Of a DNA stretch of 64,000 bases, positions 11,101-24,553 are shown piece after piece (position 1 is the stretch's first letter; each line of letters opens with the position of its first letter). This DNA is from Candidatus Omnitrophota bacterium (GTDB lineage: Bacteria > Omnitrophota > Omnitrophia > Omnitrophales > Aquincolibacteriaceae), in assembly GCA_030698625.1 (NCBI GenBank), contig JAUYMS010000003.1, forward strand, positions 1 through 64,000. The letters run 5' to 3'. The translations under genes were made by a program, and so were the position numbers. The notes under the pieces were generated by a model. That model was given only the letters and a program-made list of their open reading frames with translations. It was not told the origin of the DNA and ran no database searches.

Positions 11101-14100
11101 GGAATGGATCGATCTCGACGCGACCTTTCGCGTGCTTGCCGTCAAGTTTCAAAGTCATCCGGGTGCGCGGGGTGTGGAATGGGAGATTGCCACAGACAAA
11201 AATTTCGAAGACATCGTCAAAACAGTCACAACGGAAAAAGATAAGTTGGAACTCTTCCTGCGCGGCATTCCCAACGGGCGTTACTACTTGCGTGTGCGGC
11301 TCTGGTCCGGCGAGAAGGCCGTGGTGGATCGTGATTGGATTGATCTCGATTCGGTCACGGTCAATGCACCCGATGTTGCGATACAGCTTGACTCGAATCT
11401 AAAGGTGTCGCTTCGTGATGATACGGTGCTGACATGGCCGGGCCGACAGGGCACTCCATTTTACAGAGTAAGGATTTGGTATCAAGACGGCACGCTTGAG
11501 CGCTTTGCCCACGGCGCCATTATTACCCGGACTCCTTTTATTAATGTGCGCGCGCACACATCAAAGCCCGTGAATCGTATTGAAATTACCCCTTATAGCG
11601 GGGATCCGGAACTCAGCGGTTACGCCGGGCCGAGCAGCGGTAATCTCGTGATCGACGAAATCCCGGGAGTCGCCAACCTGCAACCTATGGCGGAACCGAG
11701 TGTTATTGTGAGCAAATCCGGGGACGCGCTCAGCATCCCCAAAGTTGACGGTGCGCGGGTCTATCGCGTCGAACGCATTATCCGCGGCCCGCGGGACAGC
11801 CAAGTGACTGAAACCGATTGGGTGACCCGAGACAGCCTCATCCACCCCTTGCAGCGGCCGGCGCTTTATGCCCGCGTGCAGGCGTGGAGCGATACGCCGG
11901 CCAATGCCGGAGAACCCCTCAGTGATTATTCCGAGTGGGTCAAAACAGATGTCGATTTCGAAGTGCCCTCTGCGGTGGATGATGAGCGCATTCAGGTCGC
12001 GGAACGTACGGACCCTGACGGGGCAAAAGTTTATGAGCTTACCTTCCCGTCCGTCGAAGGTGTTGCGGGTTACTGGGTCAAGACGCGCAATGTTCGCGGC
12101 GGGGCCTACACCTATTGGGCGGCGCAGCCCGAGGACTCAACGATCGTGTCGGTACGATTGGTTCAGGACGCGGATCTTGTTTCGATTCAGTCGACAACCG
12201 GCCGGGTTCAGGGAAAGCTGAGTGACACGGTTCGGAGTCATCTTTCCGCCGACATTTCCCGGGACAATCAAACGGCTCCGTATCGGGTGATCGAGGAGAC
12301 GGCAGCGGGCGATTTTAACCGGAATGAGCGTCAGGACCCCGATTACCTTTTCTATGATGTCAGCGCAATCGAGGTCAGGACAGGAGAACGGGCTTATATC
12401 CAATATGCGACACAGCGCGGCAATGAAGAGACGCATGTTTACGGTCCGAGTTGGGCGCGCTACTTTTATCCGAGCTATGATGCGGACCGGATGCAATCCA
12501 GAATTATCCGGCTCACCGATACCGGCGAGTTGACCGTCTCGGACTGGTCGGATTGGCGAGACGTGAAAGTCCGTGTCGATGCACCCCCGGCCGTCAGCGA
12601 AATTGCCGCTGATGCCTCGGATGAAAATGGGCGCACCTTTAAGATTGCGGAACTCGATGGGGTAATCGCAGCTTCGCAGCCTGCCGTCGGTTATGCCTGG
12701 GAGACGCGCATGGATCTTAACGATCCGGCCGACGAGCTGCGCCGTTACGACACCTTCCCTGAGTTCTATAACGGTAGAGTCATTGATCGCGGAGACACCG
12801 TCCGCCTGTCACGAAATGCGCGTTATATTCGAGGCAAGGTCATCTACCGCACTCCTCACGGGGATATCGAATCGGAAACCTGGTCGAAATGGCAGGAGAT
12901 TGACACCAATATCGAAGAGCCCTCGACGATGCCGGAAGTGACCTTGAGCGGAAAACGCCGCGTTAATTTCCCCGAACACGCAGATCCGCGCGTGAACGCG
13001 TACGTCATCGAAGTGACCAACGACCCGAATGACAACCTCCAGCCGGTACAAAGTTTCGAGCGCCGGATCCTCCGTGAAACGCGCGGTGGCGAATCCGTCG
13101 TCGTCGGACCCAACAACTTCTATGATGTGCCCGTAAACGCGAAGTATGTCCGGGTGACGCCGGCAATTATCTATGATGAAAAAAACCGTATCCTGGGTCA
13201 GGAGAGCGATTGGGTCCGGCTCGATATCGAGAATGATATCGTCCTGCCCCGTTCCGACATGCCGTGGCGTTATGGCAGGGTGATCGTCGGGAAAAGCCTG
13301 CGGGACACAACGCATTTCGAATATGAGTTCAGGGACCGTTACGGGGTTGTCCGCAACACGATTACAATCAATTCATTTTCGAGGGGCACCGGAGACTTTC
13401 TCGCCTATCGCATGCGGCCCGTGCGGGGTACGGATATCACGGGCGAATTTGTTTATGAGGCGCAGGGCGAGTGGACGCCGTGGATTACCGTGAAAGAGCA
13501 GGATGTGGCCCATGAACCCAAAAGCCCTGCCGGGTTTCGGGTCTCCGATGAGGTTGAGGGACTTCCGTTGATGCTTCGGTGGGAGCCGGAATATCTCAAC
13601 GAGCGTTACAAGATCCTGAATTATCGGTATGTCCTCGAGTTTGAAGACCGCTTTGGAAACCGGCACGCGACGCGCTCCATGGAGACAATCGTGACGGAGT
13701 TTCCTTCGGGCACCGTTCGGGCCCGGATCAAGGCCGTGCGATCCCGCGTGGATCCGCTGGGCGAAAGCTATGTCGAATCCGAAAGCGATTGGACGCCGTG
13801 GCTGGACATTCCGGAACGCAATGACCTGGAGAGTGTGGTCGTCGACAAAATCACGGTCGGAAGGCTTCAGCGCGAGGACTATTTTGTGATTCACCTGAAG
13901 CCCATCCGTGATCCCCGGGTCGAGTGGCTTCATTTGGAGGAGATGCTGACGACCGGAGAATACCGGTACAATTCCCATATCGACCGCAAAAGCGTCGAGG
14001 CCAACGGATGGGTCATTTTAATTCCCACAAAGCAGCATGTCGCGAGCGTTCGAGTGGCGGCGTCGAAATATTCCGGCTACAATTGGCCGCCGCGGTCGAC

Positions 14101-17100
14101 GGGGAGGTTCATGTACTCCTCACCGATTTACTCTCACAACTGGGTCAAGATTCCCGGCAGAGAAGTCACCTATCTTGAGACACCCGAGATTATCGGGGTC
14201 ACACAGGTTCAGGAAAGGACAAGAGGCGCTGCTCTGAGATGGACCCCCGTGAACCCGGTGCTGCGGGACAAGAGAATTCTTTATGTTGTTCGCGGATTCG
14301 ATTCCGAGGGAATGACGCATTACTATCCCAAGACGTACGGGACAGGCGCCTATGTCTCAGATGAGAAAGAAGGCTCCGTCGTCGGAAGACTTCGGGGCGG
14401 AACACGCTTCTATTCGGTCCGGGCCCACGAAGTCAGCGAGTACGAGTCCGGCTATCACGAAAGCCGCTATGCCGATCTCGTGCCGGTGGGAATTGCACCT
14501 CCGACCGAACCCGTATCCGAAGCGCCGGTCGAGGTCAACGCCGAAAGTGCCGGCCTCCTGCATTGGCCCGCGGCGCAATACGAAATTACGATTCGTGACA
14601 CCGCCGATGCCGCCGCCGCGCCGGTCATTTTGCTCAGCGAAGAGCCCTATGCCCCCGATTCCGCCTTGCCGGCGGCCAGTGATGCTTATGAGGTCGAAGT
14701 CAAAGAGATCGAGGGTTTTGTCCTGCATTATGTCGACGGTTCGGGACGCAAGGGAACGGTCGCAACGGGTCTCAGAAATTCGGTGAATCTCGCCGAACTC
14801 CTTCCGGGCGACTATCACTCTCTCGAGGTTCGGTATGTGGTCAAAGGGGAGTTCCTCGGTGAACACAGCGGTTGGTCGGAATCGCGCGTGCTGAATGTAA
14901 AGCACGACGGGAATCTTCTCTATATTCGCCCGACCGGCGATTTGCATTTCACGGCGTATTTCGCCGACGGCACGGAAGTCGCTTTCTTCAAAGACAGCAA
15001 AGAAGTGGCTTATGGCGTTCTTGCCTCACCGGCAGGGCCGAAACAGGTAAGCGCGGAGGAATTGCCCGGGGAGTACCACCTGCTGCCGAGTGAGATCTTC
15101 GATAGCGGTATAAGTTTTGATGAGATTGATCCCAACGGAGATGCCGCCGGTTTCTATGCGGCCAATTTTGCACGGCGCGAAGTGATGCAAAACGGCGTGT
15201 GGGCTGTCAGCGAACCGGTCGGCGGATTCGACCGGCCCTTTCATTTGCTGGGCATAGCGTCTTCGGGAACACTGCATGCTTCTGAGACTCTTGGTCTTTC
15301 GGACGGAACCTGGAGCCGCGCTTCCAAATCGGCCGATGCGATCAACGCCGGTTTGCGTGAGGCGACCTGGCTTTCTGCGGAAACCGGAATGGAATTGGTG
15401 ACGCGCCGTTATCTCGCGCAAGACGTGCCAGCGGGTATCACACAGCTGCAGTTAAAAGACAACGGCAAGGCCGATGCGGCGTCGATGGTACTGGCTCTGG
15501 GGCTTTCGCCTGATATCACGACCGGCGAAGCTGAAGTCAAACGCGTCGGAGATTATGTGACCGTACGTTTCGGATCCGGACAATTCGCGGCCGTGCCCGC
15601 AGCTGCCGTTAGCGGATGGTATCTCGGACCGGATGCGAGCGCTGCCGAAAGGGATCCTAGTCTTCAGAGCGGCCCGAGTTCTTATAGCGGTATCGGGGAA
15701 AGGGCGGTTGTCTACCTGCGGGGCGAGGCACTCACAGACGCGAATTTCTTTATCATTTCAGGTGAAGGTGAAGCAAAGGACCTCTTGGGTGTCATTACCT
15801 CAGCAGCTGCCGACGCCGCCAATTATGAACAGACCCATGCCGCTCTTGCGAACAACGGTTTTCGCCGGGATATCCTGCCGGGTCCTTATGTGCGCGACAT
15901 CTTCGTGGACAAACTCTCAGGCCGTACCTGGGTACAAGTCTCCGAAGAAGAAGGCGCCTATCGCGCTTTGATCGGTAATCGGCCGAGCAGTTCTCTGAAT
16001 GCGCTCTGGACCGACAGTATCACCGGAGCCGATAGCGCGAATGTCGCAGTCTTGAATGTAAGAATGGCCGGCCTTCCTGATACGGGAAGTGATTTGGTAG
16101 CCAGCCGCATTATTCCGAATACCAACTGGCTGATGCGCCAAATGCAGTTACCGACCGATGCCTTTTCTCCCAAGCTGGTTCAGGGGGCCATGCGTTTTAA
16201 TGTTGCCGACGGTACGGTCACTCTCGACAACCAGAATGTGGCCGTTGTGGTTTCGGATCCGAAGGGCATTTATATTCCGGGCACGATGGCGATTCGCGGC
16301 AGCGGAGTCCGTGCCGGTCTCGGCGGCGGCGAGGTGCGAGATTACGCACTCAATGACACGAATAATTTTGAAATGCGTCTCGCACGGGAAGAAGACTTAA
16401 AGGTGGACCCGACTCAGGAATCTCTGAGCGCTTCAAGGGTTTATCGCGATGCCGAAAGACAGCTTGAAGTACAAGAAAACGTAAGGCTGGTAAACGGTGA
16501 GCAGGCTTTGCGCTATCAACTGGTTGTAAAGGCCGGGCAGGGCACAACTTTGGAAAGCGTTTCGGTCGGTTTGAGTGACCTTGATGCGGAGCCCGATGCC
16601 GGACGGAACCCCGAGGGAATTCCCGGTTTTGAGGGGCACAATGCGCTTTATATTGCCGGCGTTGATCGCGTATTTCACGCCGATGAGTTGTTCGAGCGCG
16701 CGGGGCTGGGCACAAGAGATCGGGGCAAATGGATCGATCTTCTGTCCCTGTTTCAAAGCTCCGGAGAGTTAAACGCCGAAGGCCTCCGGGTGAAAGCGGC
16801 ACTGAAAAACATCGGTGCCCTCGGAGTCCTGGGCTGGGACAAGGCCGGTATTGCTTATCCTGACGGCGGTATTGATTACGATAGCCGATACCGTGTGATG
16901 GTTCGTTTTGATGAGCGCGAAAATGATCGCGACGGTGACACGCATCTGGAAGTTACCGACATCCGTATTGAAATTCCCGCCTCAGGGCCGTCTTATGAGT
17001 CTCCCGAAATCGCCTTTACGCGTCTCGGTGTGAACGCGCAGATTACCGACGAGCAGGGGATGCCGGAGGATCTGAAATACCTGGTTCATGAATGGATACG

Positions 17101-20100
17101 CCGAGTGGATGGGGATGTCACCGGAGCTCCGGCCTTGGATGTGGATGACGCCTCGGTCGGATCTGTGATTGCACTTTGGGACACGGCCGATTTGATTTTG
17201 AGCCGGGCCAGGCAGGCCCATAGCGAAGGGCGCACCGACGATTATGCACGGCTTATGGTTCAGGTTCGTGAGATCAGTCTTCGGGCGCTGCGCGGTACCG
17301 TCAGGAATCGCGATACGGATGCCGGCGGTTATGAAGAGACTTCGGTCGATCCGCGCGAAGACGTGGCCCCGATTAAGGGCCGAGCGGGGCTCTATGGAGC
17401 CTATGCCGCTTCCTATGCGAAGGCCGGCGCCTTTTTTGAACGGGTTCATGAGTTGGAAGCTGACGGCCTTCCGGTTGTTTTCTCACAGGACAGCGGAGGT
17501 GCCTATGGAGTGATTATTCGCGACGCGGAGACAAAAGCGGCTGATTATTTTAAGCAGGCCGCGGAAGCCGATTCTCCGAAGGATGCTGAGCGCTATAGAG
17601 ATCTAGGCGAAATCTACTTATCGAAGGCCGAGAAATTTCGAGTACTCCGGTTGGCTGGTGATCCCGCGGATCTTCGCACGAGAGTGGCGGCAGTTGCCGA
17701 AAACGGAGAACTTGCGGATCCCCTGGAAGAGTTGCGCCGGCAATACTTTTTGCTGCACGGTAATCACGAATTGGCGCATAGTGAACGTTTGGATGCCTAC
17801 CGCACGTCAACGGATGTTGCCGCGGCGAACTACTGGAACGGAAACGTATTGCTCGAAGCCGAGCGCATTGTAAAACTCCAGAACATTCAGGAAGACGAAG
17901 AAAATTACGGCGCTTTTTACCGTGATGAGCGCGAGCCGGTTGCGCGGCTTGACGATAACGGGAGAAAGTTGTGGGCCCTTCGGTTGGCTTACGAAGCTGC
18001 GGGTAAAGAGATTCGCCGGCTCTTTTCGAATCCGCTCACAGACCCCCGCAGTTATCAACGGCTGGCAGCGCTTCATGTTCAGCGTCAGGAATATGCGCGT
18101 GCCGCCAACCGGAATATCAAGGCATGGCTTCGCGTCGACGAACGCGACGGACACCTCTACGGCTGGGAGACACCGACGCGGGAACAGGACAACGGGCGCC
18201 GTGATGCCTATGGCAACGCGGTCTACCGCGCTTATGGTTTGGCGAGCTGGATGGATCTTATCCCGGAAGCGATCACAAAGTTCGACGCCTCTTCGGCGAA
18301 GCACACCCAGGAACACACCGACGGCCGCAGAAGCCTCACGCCGCTCGGGCTTAAGGCACAAGTGTCTGACGACGACGGTGCCGATCAAGCCGATGTCCCG
18401 ACAAGTCTTACGGCGCTGGAAACTCAGGCGCTCGTATCTCGCGCTCAGGGAGGGCTTTTTGCCGACCCGCTGACCGGGGATCGTCTTACCCTGGCCGGAA
18501 CCGACGAAGCGGTCGATGCCAAGATTTATATCCAGGATCACATTACCCCGTTAGCCGAACCGCTGACGCACAAAGAAACATGGATCGGTCTCGCTCAAAT
18601 GGCAGTGCAGCTCACCGTCATCAAAGTCACCGGCACTTGGCTTGCCCGCAAAGCAAAACAGGTGTGGCGTGACTACGGCCATCGCCTGCCCATCCGGAAA
18701 TTCAGTTATTACATCTGGAGCCTAATGATGATCACGCTCGTCTTTTTCGCCTGGCAGTATTCGCTGTATTTCGATATTCAGGCAAGGCCTCTGGAGATTC
18801 TGGTCTTTATTATGATGGCCTTCGTCACGAAGTCCTTCGCCGACGGTTTTCATAACTATTTCAATCTCGGGAACATGCCCGACCCGCATCAGCGTGAGCA
18901 CAATGCGACGCTCGACGCCCGCCCGTTCCGCAACAACGGCGGGCCTGCCCGATTGAAGCTGCCCATGCATCAGACAACACTGCTCGGGACCCCTATCTAT
19001 TCCGCGCATGAAGAAGCGGCGCGTACGGCGCATGGGCTTGCCTATGAAAATGAGGGCGCGTTTCACAACTCGATCGTGAAAAACTTTCACCCCGATGCGA
19101 CCGGACTCCACTTTCACATCAACGATCAATCTCCCGACAAGGAAGGAGACGATGGCTTTAACGCCAAGAAATTTCATGAAAATTACACCCGTGATCTCAC
19201 GCGGCTGCACGGGCGCGGGCATTTCTATTACACGCATCAAAGCGGCAATGCCGACAAAAAACTCGGGGCCGTCGAGCTCATGGACAGCTGGTGGTATGCC
19301 CTGCGCGAGGGCATCCTGACGCATGTGGATGCGTTGTGGGAATCCCTGGATGACCGGCAGCGGGAGCGGGTCAAGCGCGTTGCCTACGGGACAACCGAAA
19401 TTTTAACGCCCGCGCAGACGGCCGCCGGCAGCGTTTTTCTTTCGGAGCAGAGCGATCTGCGGCTGACTTTTAATGATAACGGAACGGTCGATATGGAACT
19501 CGCAGGGGTCCGGGCGCGCGGCGTGCTAATCCCCGACGAAGACGGCGGGACCGTGTCGGTGGATTTTCTGGCAGGCCGCGAAGACGGCTTGACTGCCGTG
19601 CTTCCCGTAAGGGTCGAAAGGAGCGGCGAGAACCTGGTTTTCTATTACTACAATGAAGACCCCAATGGCGACAATGTGACTATTAAAGAGGTCCTCAATC
19701 ATGAGATCGAACGCAAAGAAGGCCTGCTGCCGATCGAAAAGAATGCGATGATCGAAGAAGAAGCGCGGGCCTTGCTCTACCGGTACTGGGCGAACGTTTA
19801 TGGCGGAACGGCCGAAGTCGCAGACGCTCCGGAAGAAATCTTTCGCGTTATCACGGGAACGGCAAAGACCCTCGATGAAGGAATACAGCGTGAAGTCGAA
19901 ATTGCGTTGGGCGGCCGGGAAGTGACCGATGCCGCTTATGGCTGGGACGGCGCCCGCGGTATTGCACTGCCGGGCGGGACGGCTGCGGCCCTTTCGCGGG
20001 CCATGGTGAGCCAATCTCTGGAATACTACGACAGGGTCGATGATATCGCCGTGTGGAACGGCAAGCCCCTTTCGGCGCTGCATGCCGAAGTAGACGGGCT

Positions 20101-23100
20101 GCCCATCCCGACGGTCTTTGACAGCCGCATCAAGGCATGGACCGACACCGCGCTTTTATCCGATGAAGACGACCAGAGTTATACTGTTCCGTTCAAAACG
20201 GAGGTCGGTAAGCGTGCGGTTCCCGGGCAGTATTATCGCGTCAGCGATGACGGCACGCAGCTCGTGCCGTATGACAACCCGGCGTTAGCAACAATGGACG
20301 GGGTCACACACGCCTTTGATGAGGCGCAGCGGGATGGGAAGAAGACTAACTTCGAGAAAAAGAAACAGACAGATGAAGAACTCGCGCACGCAAACCAGAT
20401 ACTCAAGAATATCCGCTACGTCGATATCGTCAAACAGGATTATCGTGTCCGCTACAATGCCGAGACCGGGCAGGTCGAAATTCTCGAGGAGCGCTGGCTT
20501 CTTTATGAATATACCTATAGCGACGGGTCACGGCAGGCCTTTTTCCGGCCGGAACGTCTCGTTCGCTTTGACACCTTTGTCGGGCATCTGCCTTCCATCG
20601 GGGCAATAACAAATATCTGGCGTCTCGACGAAGACACGACCGCGGACCTGGGTGACGGCGAAGAGGGAACGCTCGTGGCAGGCGCCCTGCAGTCGGGGCA
20701 TCCTCTCTACCAGCCGATCATGGAACCCGAGACACATCAGAACATCATCGGTTACGGCGGAATGGTATTTCATGTTTGGCAAAGTAATGCAGACGCCACA
20801 TTGTGGATGCAGATGGAAAGCCGGGCGCGCGAGCAGTCGAACATTAATGTGAAAAATGAGTGGCTGGCGCTCGGTCAGGGTCAATATACCGGTAAGGCCA
20901 TCGAGAATCTTGCCGCGGCGCATCATGCAAAGACCCATCGCATGGCCGAAGGCTTTTATGTCTCTCACGATATTTTAGAGCCGGGATATATGGGCTCGGG
21001 TCATTTCAACATGCGCTTGAAAAGAGAACTGAAAAAGAAAGGTCTCCTGACGGCGTTTGAGAAAGGGCCTAGCCATCACAAGTATGCCCGGGCAGTTGCG
21101 TTTATCGTGGACTTCCTCGAGTCTCCGACAGACCCCGGCCGCGTCGTTCTGCGCCGTTACGGGCGGCATGAGATGACTAAGGCCGAGTTGGAGGAACTCC
21201 TGTCCTATGACGTTCCGACCGAGGGCGGTTTCGGGTTGTTGACCGACATGGTCGGCTATGAAGAATCCTTTACCTCTCATGAGAATAGCCGCTTCAAACC
21301 CGACGGGCAGTGGAAGCGCGGAGACCTTCAGTTTTATCAGGCGACCTGGGGCGGTGTGGATATCCGAGGAAGCGTCACGCCTCCGCGCGCGATGCCCGGT
21401 TACATCATTTCACACCGCAAGACTCTCGAGCAGTCGGCCCTGGTTAAGGACGGGCAGTTTCACCGGGTTTTTGTGGGGCAGGAATACAAGCCCAGTCCCG
21501 TGCATGATGGTGTGAAATACTTTATTGCCCGGGTCAACGAAGCCGACCACCGCGGCGGCGCCATGTTTACCTGGCTGGTCATCATGCTCGTGCTGGCCGC
21601 CTTTTTCCACGCTCAGACCTTTAATCCCTTATCGCTTATTTACCGAACAACACCGTTTGCGGCGCTTCTCTTTATGATGTGGGTCATGCGCTCTTCGATT
21701 TTCCTGCGCTATGCGCGCGAAGAGGGAATGACCTTGCGCAACGCAACCAATCTTTACAAGGCAACTAAAGACATGATTACCAGCACGATGATCATCGGCG
21801 GCGTCAATGCATGGAAGTCTCTGCTGTCGACTTTTGCGCTGAGCTTCCGCGCGCCGACGATGAAATGGGTTACGATGTCGTCGGTAACAGACCATGCCCC
21901 CGGAATAGGGCGCATTATCGCCTTCTATACCGTCAGTTTTCTGTTGGGGCTTGTGTTCGTGGCCTATATCATTGCACTCCACCCGAGTATGGGGTGGCTC
22001 GTATACGGAAGTCTTTTCGTGGGCGCCTTCCTTACCGCGCCGATCCTGGCATGGATTACCGCACGCGAACCGAAACGCGCGGCCGTTTATATGGGCATCT
22101 TTAAAGTGCTTGTTGCTGCTGCCGCGGTGGCGATGCTCACACTGCCGCTTTACTCAGAAGTCACTTATGCAGGTTTTGGTTATTCAGTGCTCAAGCTCGG
22201 CCTCACGTTGGGCAAGGGGGCAGCAGTGCTGCTCGGTGTGATCCTTGCCTACAAGGTCCTTAGGCTGACTCTGCCGCCCATTTTTAGGAGGGCATTTTAT
22301 TTAGTAAGACATTCCCTGGAGTTTATCGGAGCGGGCATCACATGGCTCTTGGGCCTGGTTTCCTTTCGCTGGCTTTTAATGCTCGACGCACCCTTCCGGC
22401 AGCATTTCCCGCGGCTCTTTCATGCGGGAGAGGGATTTCATCTGTCCTCGATTCGCGACTATTTTTTCACGAAGGGAATCGACCCGCACCGGCATTTTTC
22501 AGCCAGTTACAAAGGTATCGGAAATATCATTTTGATTGCCGTGATCTGGGGTGCCCCGCTTATCTTTTCCGGGCCGCTTATTCATCTGCTCGGCGGAAGC
22601 CTGGGGCTCTATACGGGCGTTACCGGATTCTATGTCGGAACTTTCTTTCCGACCGGGCTCCTGGTCGTAGAAAAGGTATTGAGACCACAACGGCCTTGGT
22701 CGTGGAAAAATCCCTTCGATTACCCGCGAGCGGTTCTCAACCTGGCGGCGGCCTTGGTGGGCAATGCCGTCGGGCTCATTGCCTACTTGCTGAGAACAAC
22801 CCTGAGTCTTTTGGCTACGCCGTATCACGCGGCCCGGGTTAACCGCTTCATTCGTGTAGATCTTGACAACGTATCCGGTGAAAAGAGCAGAAAGCTTGCG
22901 CGCGACACCGCGAATGTCCTCAGCAACGGCAGCAAAGGGTTGCGTGAAAGTATCATGAGCCGGCTTGCGATTGGGCCGAAAGCCGATGAAAAACTCCACG
23001 CGATTAAGAAGTCGGGGATGCTGGATGACAAACAGTTTGCAGCCGTGGCGGAGATGTTTTTTGCGGACCGTCCCGGAGATACGCCCGTTTCCGTCGAAAG

Positions 23101-23707
23101 ATCAGAGTTGCGCCAAGCAGCTGAAGCGGTACCGGCTCAGGCCGAGCCGGTGCGGAGCAAAAAGGAACGGCCGAGGACACGCACCTATCTGGAGATCGTC
23201 AGCGACATTCGCGGGCTTCGCGGCGCCGTGGCCGTGGATGCACGAAGTGCGGCGAGCTTTAGCCCCGCACAAAAGGAAGAACTCGTGAAGCTGGCTCTTG
23301 CCGGGCGTGCCGCCGTTGTGATCTATGATAAAGACCGTGTTGCCGCTAAAGAGCTCGCGGAGTTCAAGGGTGTTGCCCATATTGGTTTGATTCCTGAAGG
23401 TGTAGAGCGGACCGAACGTTTACTGTCGCGGTTCGGTCAAGTCGTATGGCTCTTTGCCGACGGGCTCGACCCCCGTTCGGAGATCAACGCAGAAACGCAG
23501 GCGGCTGTGGGCAAACGCATGAAGTTGTTCCGTCAGCTGAATAACGAAGAAGAAGGCCTCGTGACTGCGGCGCTGCTCAAATTACGGTATGGAAACGCCT
23601 ACCGCGCCTTCCGCCGGGAAAACGGGGTGTACGAGTTAACGGACTACGGGTTGATCGAGCTCGTGCAGAACTATCTCGCCCAGGAAATCCTAAGCGCCGC
23701 GGCGTAA
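5159..23707 (+). CDS. Giant exported membrane protein 1 (6182 aa) with GT84-like glycosyltransferase core
   Basis: ATG at 5159 follows AGGTGG (5147-5152, 6-base gap). Residues 1-34 are a signal peptide ending in AQA. Order of parts: about 70-440, a domain shared with giant 2 (YIQDAHT with H80, [19 protein letters not shown] with H396), resembling the TIKI/TraB/ChaN group; RSELR at 481; hydrophobic stretches at 844-890 and 959-1120; mostly helical 1180-1700; fibronectin-III-like repeats about 1849-3120; a beta-rich part to about 4000; helical to 4480; membrane helices 4519-4560; a GT84-like core 4561-5460 with GQGQYTGK (5239-5246), SHDILE (5269-5274) and QWKRGDLQ (5384-5391), matching cyclic beta-1,2-glucan synthase motifs; about ten membrane helices 5464-5890; RSELR at 5981; a terminal domain. 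I infer an envelope glucan synthase with a huge ectodomain. The enzymatic call is motif-based only. Confidence 0.85.
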   Translation: MRIFSKTKRLTSLVIAIFFTTFTVLQNAPKIAQAATPAQPAPSSLVSSLPSFTVPTELGHIDSFYNSGNPRTVFYIQDAHTSLEAQKNIAQIIDRLVDQQGVRRVFEEGYQGAVPSDEYFPIPDKKLKQETSYFFLDHLRLSAAEYAHINRKQDFALIGTDNLKLYLENLNWYRKAARVRKLVRQDVMRLEKHLGALETRLFPKNFQKWWELRKRFDSDKIQIPDYLVRTAAFYTGLAGNSATAKDLLAAQYPNIDVFTKIYKKDAEEAQIDYRAIFGELTALEEAISGRLLAGEDAVMLYLMLRFLGSLKRLSVLEASRDGLELYRENKGRIDTRKIVDFIYKHTQTAVILSRFWEKEIGDMIRFYEVAIEREQAIQPYLEQDWKEAALVYGGFHKEGILDMLRRQGISYYVISPAMSGPDPVHEKRYRALMEGKHYRFEEGMWRRRSGEVDTARAAGLYIGLKGPTQSLVTSVADGINRSELREGTRFEESLSARLKSDLSRWIAGRQDSTPQGSEAAPLFTRSANWLESLGLLDELLLQTRDKPLVRDQVLRAYEDYLGGLLHFAHAKTYFERLTEIAQTRERSSYVQGEIISRVADAVLRNEQVDEADIKTAFLELKTVPSMRRPLSRVFEQRGWGTSVHEYFRYRDVPNPSFAEVFPDIGSLVLKNPSEIYRRFYRVLGARRGAGPQFSLEVKWFKEHLYGDGDIAGFGAGEWRRIYEAMVDENQYVITTRLGGFRGVRGKRRFRGKLKRLALWRPKAADIIAKISRVYGYSADDLKTVIQDTLESEAKAEGLSDKQWLLIYERLDAANKKNFSKLDQTRYKAKTSLWRRIVRKPYDDFQRIKRLGILGLLFGWVDDILVLALGIFVRLPLHLVEIFMGRYYRHEVIYEHRRQDEDFLGAAQSDLILRNAIREIAGNEHTIADKWRGGVSGFLSRAADRTLLGSLTKATASFTVRRSYLAVLHVIAVGILATLGVAILSSGVILTTSMLATATSGIVGLGSIFAWLNAVPILNHLVVPLTVGRVGLSVLMAIGLVLPLTVIQKYRSLRGTNPEAWRAWHALRAVVIDTLLSPRFWITVVVMAIGLLLIGAEISAMIQYAVALDILILGSAASSVTADAINANMTDYWQDITGQEGLHPLSGVVSGKVHVEGISEELEGPLFTRAAAFVEHDALSWGNQAVDLTQNSLGFNLSDWIFHRMGGDPELSAQQVWQMADVLAYVRAAQRSEDAAGLNAEEAENNREAQVLQTGIARDQGKLKVLAYDLLYREPDQAAALLAAMDANEVGLIAGAYVTNAFESFEAEVSALTGALEQASPAHHAVFSLAGETARINLGHNPEAEQRFILRWQALADENPEPDRELLGAVTTVLDDVPTGKMASLLERADRNQWTAYVFNEAVLRHLTRKKRFVELRRAVTTATADSAVTGGEADVAAQAEASRDRYFALLNQDHSDRAYAIGDAYPKMLSLFARAYEATKDPEWYNVMEQATRNMLGNQDLPALRIAPKYEHVSVERATVSLDGAAIDLFDAITNGVPGYRLRVEHKTAPPFEVGYSDELEKTIREDSLEIIDRVIIETEDGKAVDTLTFTHDGRGVLSAIQSKAGLVTTRQETADILSQVTVFGNRPGQALPSGMVYRYVYNAFGELQYIVEADRIVGEESVKKTEVNTVLKDARGKTLTDVPIGLKATYAHFRSSEALDAPILPEAFGSILHALADVRAAARTNKDWQLAADTERSASELIMSFFALDGAIHADKKGQLFFYSDIDETRGTVTKVTLSDTVEASLADGLGRWAGELEAADELREHIVGPEAETTADKPFDPASVLDHVLRSEALEGLRQYIRYGTRIPDFKFSKVTETSLRIPKGDEDAVFLEWEPIDEARWYLVREFHQDAEGKWDTDKSRDHWVRQNYFNVQTPAGKPRRYVVMGFTSDLIFESYGPFNPIKSTPSEPVVVEREHETDQPAAPTILLPERHFVNSSEEWIDLDATFRVLAVKFQSHPGARGVEWEIATDKNFEDIVKTVTTEKDKLELFLRGIPNGRYYLRVRLWSGEKAVVDRDWIDLDSVTVNAPDVAIQLDSNLKVSLRDDTVLTWPGRQGTPFYRVRIWYQDGTLERFAHGAIITRTPFINVRAHTSKPVNRIEITPYSGDPELSGYAGPSSGNLVIDEIPGVANLQPMAEPSVIVSKSGDALSIPKVDGARVYRVERIIRGPRDSQVTETDWVTRDSLIHPLQRPALYARVQAWSDTPANAGEPLSDYSEWVKTDVDFEVPSAVDDERIQVAERTDPDGAKVYELTFPSVEGVAGYWVKTRNVRGGAYTYWAAQPEDSTIVSVRLVQDADLVSIQSTTGRVQGKLSDTVRSHLSADISRDNQTAPYRVIEETAAGDFNRNERQDPDYLFYDVSAIEVRTGERAYIQYATQRGNEETHVYGPSWARYFYPSYDADRMQSRIIRLTDTGELTVSDWSDWRDVKVRVDAPPAVSEIAADASDENGRTFKIAELDGVIAASQPAVGYAWETRMDLNDPADELRRYDTFPEFYNGRVIDRGDTVRLSRNARYIRGKVIYRTPHGDIESETWSKWQEIDTNIEEPSTMPEVTLSGKRRVNFPEHADPRVNAYVIEVTNDPNDNLQPVQSFERRILRETRGGESVVVGPNNFYDVPVNAKYVRVTPAIIYDEKNRILGQESDWVRLDIENDIVLPRSDMPWRYGRVIVGKSLRDTTHFEYEFRDRYGVVRNTITINSFSRGTGDFLAYRMRPVRGTDITGEFVYEAQGEWTPWITVKEQDVAHEPKSPAGFRVSDEVEGLPLMLRWEPEYLNERYKILNYRYVLEFEDRFGNRHATRSMETIVTEFPSGTVRARIKAVRSRVDPLGESYVESESDWTPWLDIPERNDLESVVVDKITVGRLQREDYFVIHLKPIRDPRVEWLHLEEMLTTGEYRYNSHIDRKSVEANGWVILIPTKQHVASVRVAASKYSGYNWPPRSTGRFMYSSPIYSHNWVKIPGREVTYLETPEIIGVTQVQERTRGAALRWTPVNPVLRDKRILYVVRGFDSEGMTHYYPKTYGTGAYVSDEKEGSVVGRLRGGTRFYSVRAHEVSEYESGYHESRYADLVPVGIAPPTEPVSEAPVEVNAESAGLLHWPAAQYEITIRDTADAAAAPVILLSEEPYAPDSALPAASDAYEVEVKEIEGFVLHYVDGSGRKGTVATGLRNSVNLAELLPGDYHSLEVRYVVKGEFLGEHSGWSESRVLNVKHDGNLLYIRPTGDLHFTAYFADGTEVAFFKDSKEVAYGVLASPAGPKQVSAEELPGEYHLLPSEIFDSGISFDEIDPNGDAAGFYAANFARREVMQNGVWAVSEPVGGFDRPFHLLGIASSGTLHASETLGLSDGTWSRASKSADAINAGLREATWLSAETGMELVTRRYLAQDVPAGITQLQLKDNGKADAASMVLALGLSPDITTGEAEVKRVGDYVTVRFGSGQFAAVPAAAVSGWYLGPDASAAERDPSLQSGPSSYSGIGERAVVYLRGEALTDANFFIISGEGEAKDLLGVITSAAADAANYEQTHAALANNGFRRDILPGPYVRDIFVDKLSGRTWVQVSEEEGAYRALIGNRPSSSLNALWTDSITGADSANVAVLNVRMAGLPDTGSDLVASRIIPNTNWLMRQMQLPTDAFSPKLVQGAMRFNVADGTVTLDNQNVAVVVSDPKGIYIPGTMAIRGSGVRAGLGGGEVRDYALNDTNNFEMRLAREEDLKVDPTQESLSASRVYRDAERQLEVQENVRLVNGEQALRYQLVVKAGQGTTLESVSVGLSDLDAEPDAGRNPEGIPGFEGHNALYIAGVDRVFHADELFERAGLGTRDRGKWIDLLSLFQSSGELNAEGLRVKAALKNIGALGVLGWDKAGIAYPDGGIDYDSRYRVMVRFDERENDRDGDTHLEVTDIRIEIPASGPSYESPEIAFTRLGVNAQITDEQGMPEDLKYLVHEWIRRVDGDVTGAPALDVDDASVGSVIALWDTADLILSRARQAHSEGRTDDYARLMVQVREISLRALRGTVRNRDTDAGGYEETSVDPREDVAPIKGRAGLYGAYAASYAKAGAFFERVHELEADGLPVVFSQDSGGAYGVIIRDAETKAADYFKQAAEADSPKDAERYRDLGEIYLSKAEKFRVLRLAGDPADLRTRVAAVAENGELADPLEELRRQYFLLHGNHELAHSERLDAYRTSTDVAAANYWNGNVLLEAERIVKLQNIQEDEENYGAFYRDEREPVARLDDNGRKLWALRLAYEAAGKEIRRLFSNPLTDPRSYQRLAALHVQRQEYARAANRNIKAWLRVDERDGHLYGWETPTREQDNGRRDAYGNAVYRAYGLASWMDLIPEAITKFDASSAKHTQEHTDGRRSLTPLGLKAQVSDDDGADQADVPTSLTALETQALVSRAQGGLFADPLTGDRLTLAGTDEAVDAKIYIQDHITPLAEPLTHKETWIGLAQMAVQLTVIKVTGTWLARKAKQVWRDYGHRLPIRKFSYYIWSLMMITLVFFAWQYSLYFDIQARPLEILVFIMMAFVTKSFADGFHNYFNLGNMPDPHQREHNATLDARPFRNNGGPARLKLPMHQTTLLGTPIYSAHEEAARTAHGLAYENEGAFHNSIVKNFHPDATGLHFHINDQSPDKEGDDGFNAKKFHENYTRDLTRLHGRGHFYYTHQSGNADKKLGAVELMDSWWYALREGILTHVDALWESLDDRQRERVKRVAYGTTEILTPAQTAAGSVFLSEQSDLRLTFNDNGTVDMELAGVRARGVLIPDEDGGTVSVDFLAGREDGLTAVLPVRVERSGENLVFYYYNEDPNGDNVTIKEVLNHEIERKEGLLPIEKNAMIEEEARALLYRYWANVYGGTAEVADAPEEIFRVITGTAKTLDEGIQREVEIALGGREVTDAAYGWDGARGIALPGGTAAALSRAMVSQSLEYYDRVDDIAVWNGKPLSALHAEVDGLPIPTVFDSRIKAWTDTALLSDEDDQSYTVPFKTEVGKRAVPGQYYRVSDDGTQLVPYDNPALATMDGVTHAFDEAQRDGKKTNFEKKKQTDEELAHANQILKNIRYVDIVKQDYRVRYNAETGQVEILEERWLLYEYTYSDGSRQAFFRPERLVRFDTFVGHLPSIGAITNIWRLDEDTTADLGDGEEGTLVAGALQSGHPLYQPIMEPETHQNIIGYGGMVFHVWQSNADATLWMQMESRAREQSNINVKNEWLALGQGQYTGKAIENLAAAHHAKTHRMAEGFYVSHDILEPGYMGSGHFNMRLKRELKKKGLLTAFEKGPSHHKYARAVAFIVDFLESPTDPGRVVLRRYGRHEMTKAELEELLSYDVPTEGGFGLLTDMVGYEESFTSHENSRFKPDGQWKRGDLQFYQATWGGVDIRGSVTPPRAMPGYIISHRKTLEQSALVKDGQFHRVFVGQEYKPSPVHDGVKYFIARVNEADHRGGAMFTWLVIMLVLAAFFHAQTFNPLSLIYRTTPFAALLFMMWVMRSSIFLRYAREEGMTLRNATNLYKATKDMITSTMIIGGVNAWKSLLSTFALSFRAPTMKWVTMSSVTDHAPGIGRIIAFYTVSFLLGLVFVAYIIALHPSMGWLVYGSLFVGAFLTAPILAWITAREPKRAAVYMGIFKVLVAAAAVAMLTLPLYSEVTYAGFGYSVLKLGLTLGKGAAVLLGVILAYKVLRLTLPPIFRRAFYLVRHSLEFIGAGITWLLGLVSFRWLLMLDAPFRQHFPRLFHAGEGFHLSSIRDYFFTKGIDPHRHFSASYKGIGNIILIAVIWGAPLIFSGPLIHLLGGSLGLYTGVTGFYVGTFFPTGLLVVEKVLRPQRPWSWKNPFDYPRAVLNLAAALVGNAVGLIAYLLRTTLSLLATPYHAARVNRFIRVDLDNVSGEKSRKLARDTANVLSNGSKGLRESIMSRLAIGPKADEKLHAIKKSGMLDDKQFAAVAEMFFADRPGDTPVSVERSELRQAAEAVPAQAEPVRSKKERPRTRTYLEIVSDIRGLRGAVAVDARSAASFSPAQKEELVKLALAGRAAVVIYDKDRVAAKELAEFKGVAHIGLIPEGVERTERLLSRFGQVVWLFADGLDPRSEINAETQAAVGKRMKLFRQLNNEEEGLVTAALLKLRYGNAYRAFRRENGVYELTDYGLIELVQNYLAQEILSAAA

Positions 23708-23737
23708 CCGGGTCTGGCGGGGCTGGGAAAAGTCATG

Positions 23738-23743
23738 TATAAT
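23738..23743 (+). promoter_or_regulatory. -10 box immediately before thyA
   Basis: A perfect TATAAT lies 10 bases before the thyA ATG. No good -35 box is visible. If used, transcription would start only a few bases before the ATG, giving an almost leaderless message. Confidence 0.4.
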
Positions 23744-23753
23744 GGCGGTCTCC

Positions 23754-24548
23754 ATGAAGCCATATCACGATCTCCTCAGGCATATCCTAAGTACGGGCAC
23801 CGAAAAGTCAGACAGGACGGGTGTCGGAACTCTCAGTACCTTCGGCTACCAGATGCGTTTTCCTTTGGACGAGGGTTTCCCGGTGCTGACCACCAAGAAG
23901 ATCCACCTGAAGTCGGTCATCCATGAGCTCCTTTGGTTCCTGCGCGGCGATACGAATATCGCCTACTTGAAGGAAAACGGCGTCCGCATCTGGGACGAAT
24001 GGGCCGATGAGAGAGGCGAGCTCGGTCCGGTTTATGGCAAGCAATGGCGTTCCTGGCAGACGCCCGACGGCGGGGCTGTCGACCAGATTGCACAGGTCGT
24101 GGAAATGATTAAGACCCATCCCGATAGCCGCCGTCTAATCGTTAGCGCGTGGAATGTGGCGGATGTCAATCATATGGCGCTGCCGCCTTGTCACTGCCTG
24201 TTTCAATTTTATGTGCGTGACGGGCGCCTTTCCTGCCAGCTTTATCAGAGAAGTGCCGATGCCTTCCTGGGCGTTCCGTTTAATATCGCATCTTATTCTC
24301 TTTTAACGGTCATGATGGCGCAGGTAACGGGCCTGGAAGCCGGCGAGTTTATTCACACCTTCGGCGATCTCCATATATACAAGAACCATCTGGAGCAGGT
24401 TCATCTGCAGCTTGGCCGCGAATTTCGCGCGCTTCCGACCCTCTCTATAAACCCGGAGGTGCGGGATATCTTCGCATTCCGGTACGAAGACTTCCGTATC
24501 GAGAACTACGATCCCCACCCTGCGATTAAAGCACCCATCGCCGTATAA
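23754..24548 (+). CDS. thyA: Thymidylate synthase
   Basis: Makes dTMP from dUMP using methylene-tetrahydrofolate, in the cytoplasm. 264 residues from the ATG at 23754 ([12 protein letters not shown], matching the usual ThyA N-terminus; an in-frame ATG at 23742 would overlap the TATAAT and is less likely). Seen: the R-x-G-V-G-T-L-S folate/phosphate loop ([20 protein letters not shown]), [17 protein letters not shown], the catalytic cysteine in [30 protein letters not shown], and the C-terminal APIAV. Length and motifs are complete. It sits five bases before a dihydrofolate reductase gene, which regenerates the folate it oxidises. Confidence 0.97.
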   Translation: MKPYHDLLRHILSTGTEKSDRTGVGTLSTFGYQMRFPLDEGFPVLTTKKIHLKSVIHELLWFLRGDTNIAYLKENGVRIWDEWADERGELGPVYGKQWRSWQTPDGGAVDQIAQVVEMIKTHPDSRRLIVSAWNVADVNHMALPPCHCLFQFYVRDGRLSCQLYQRSADAFLGVPFNIASYSLLTVMMAQVTGLEAGEFIHTFGDLHIYKNHLEQVHLQLGREFRALPTLSINPEVRDIFAFRYEDFRIENYDPHPAIKAPIAV

Positions 24549-24553
24549 CGACC

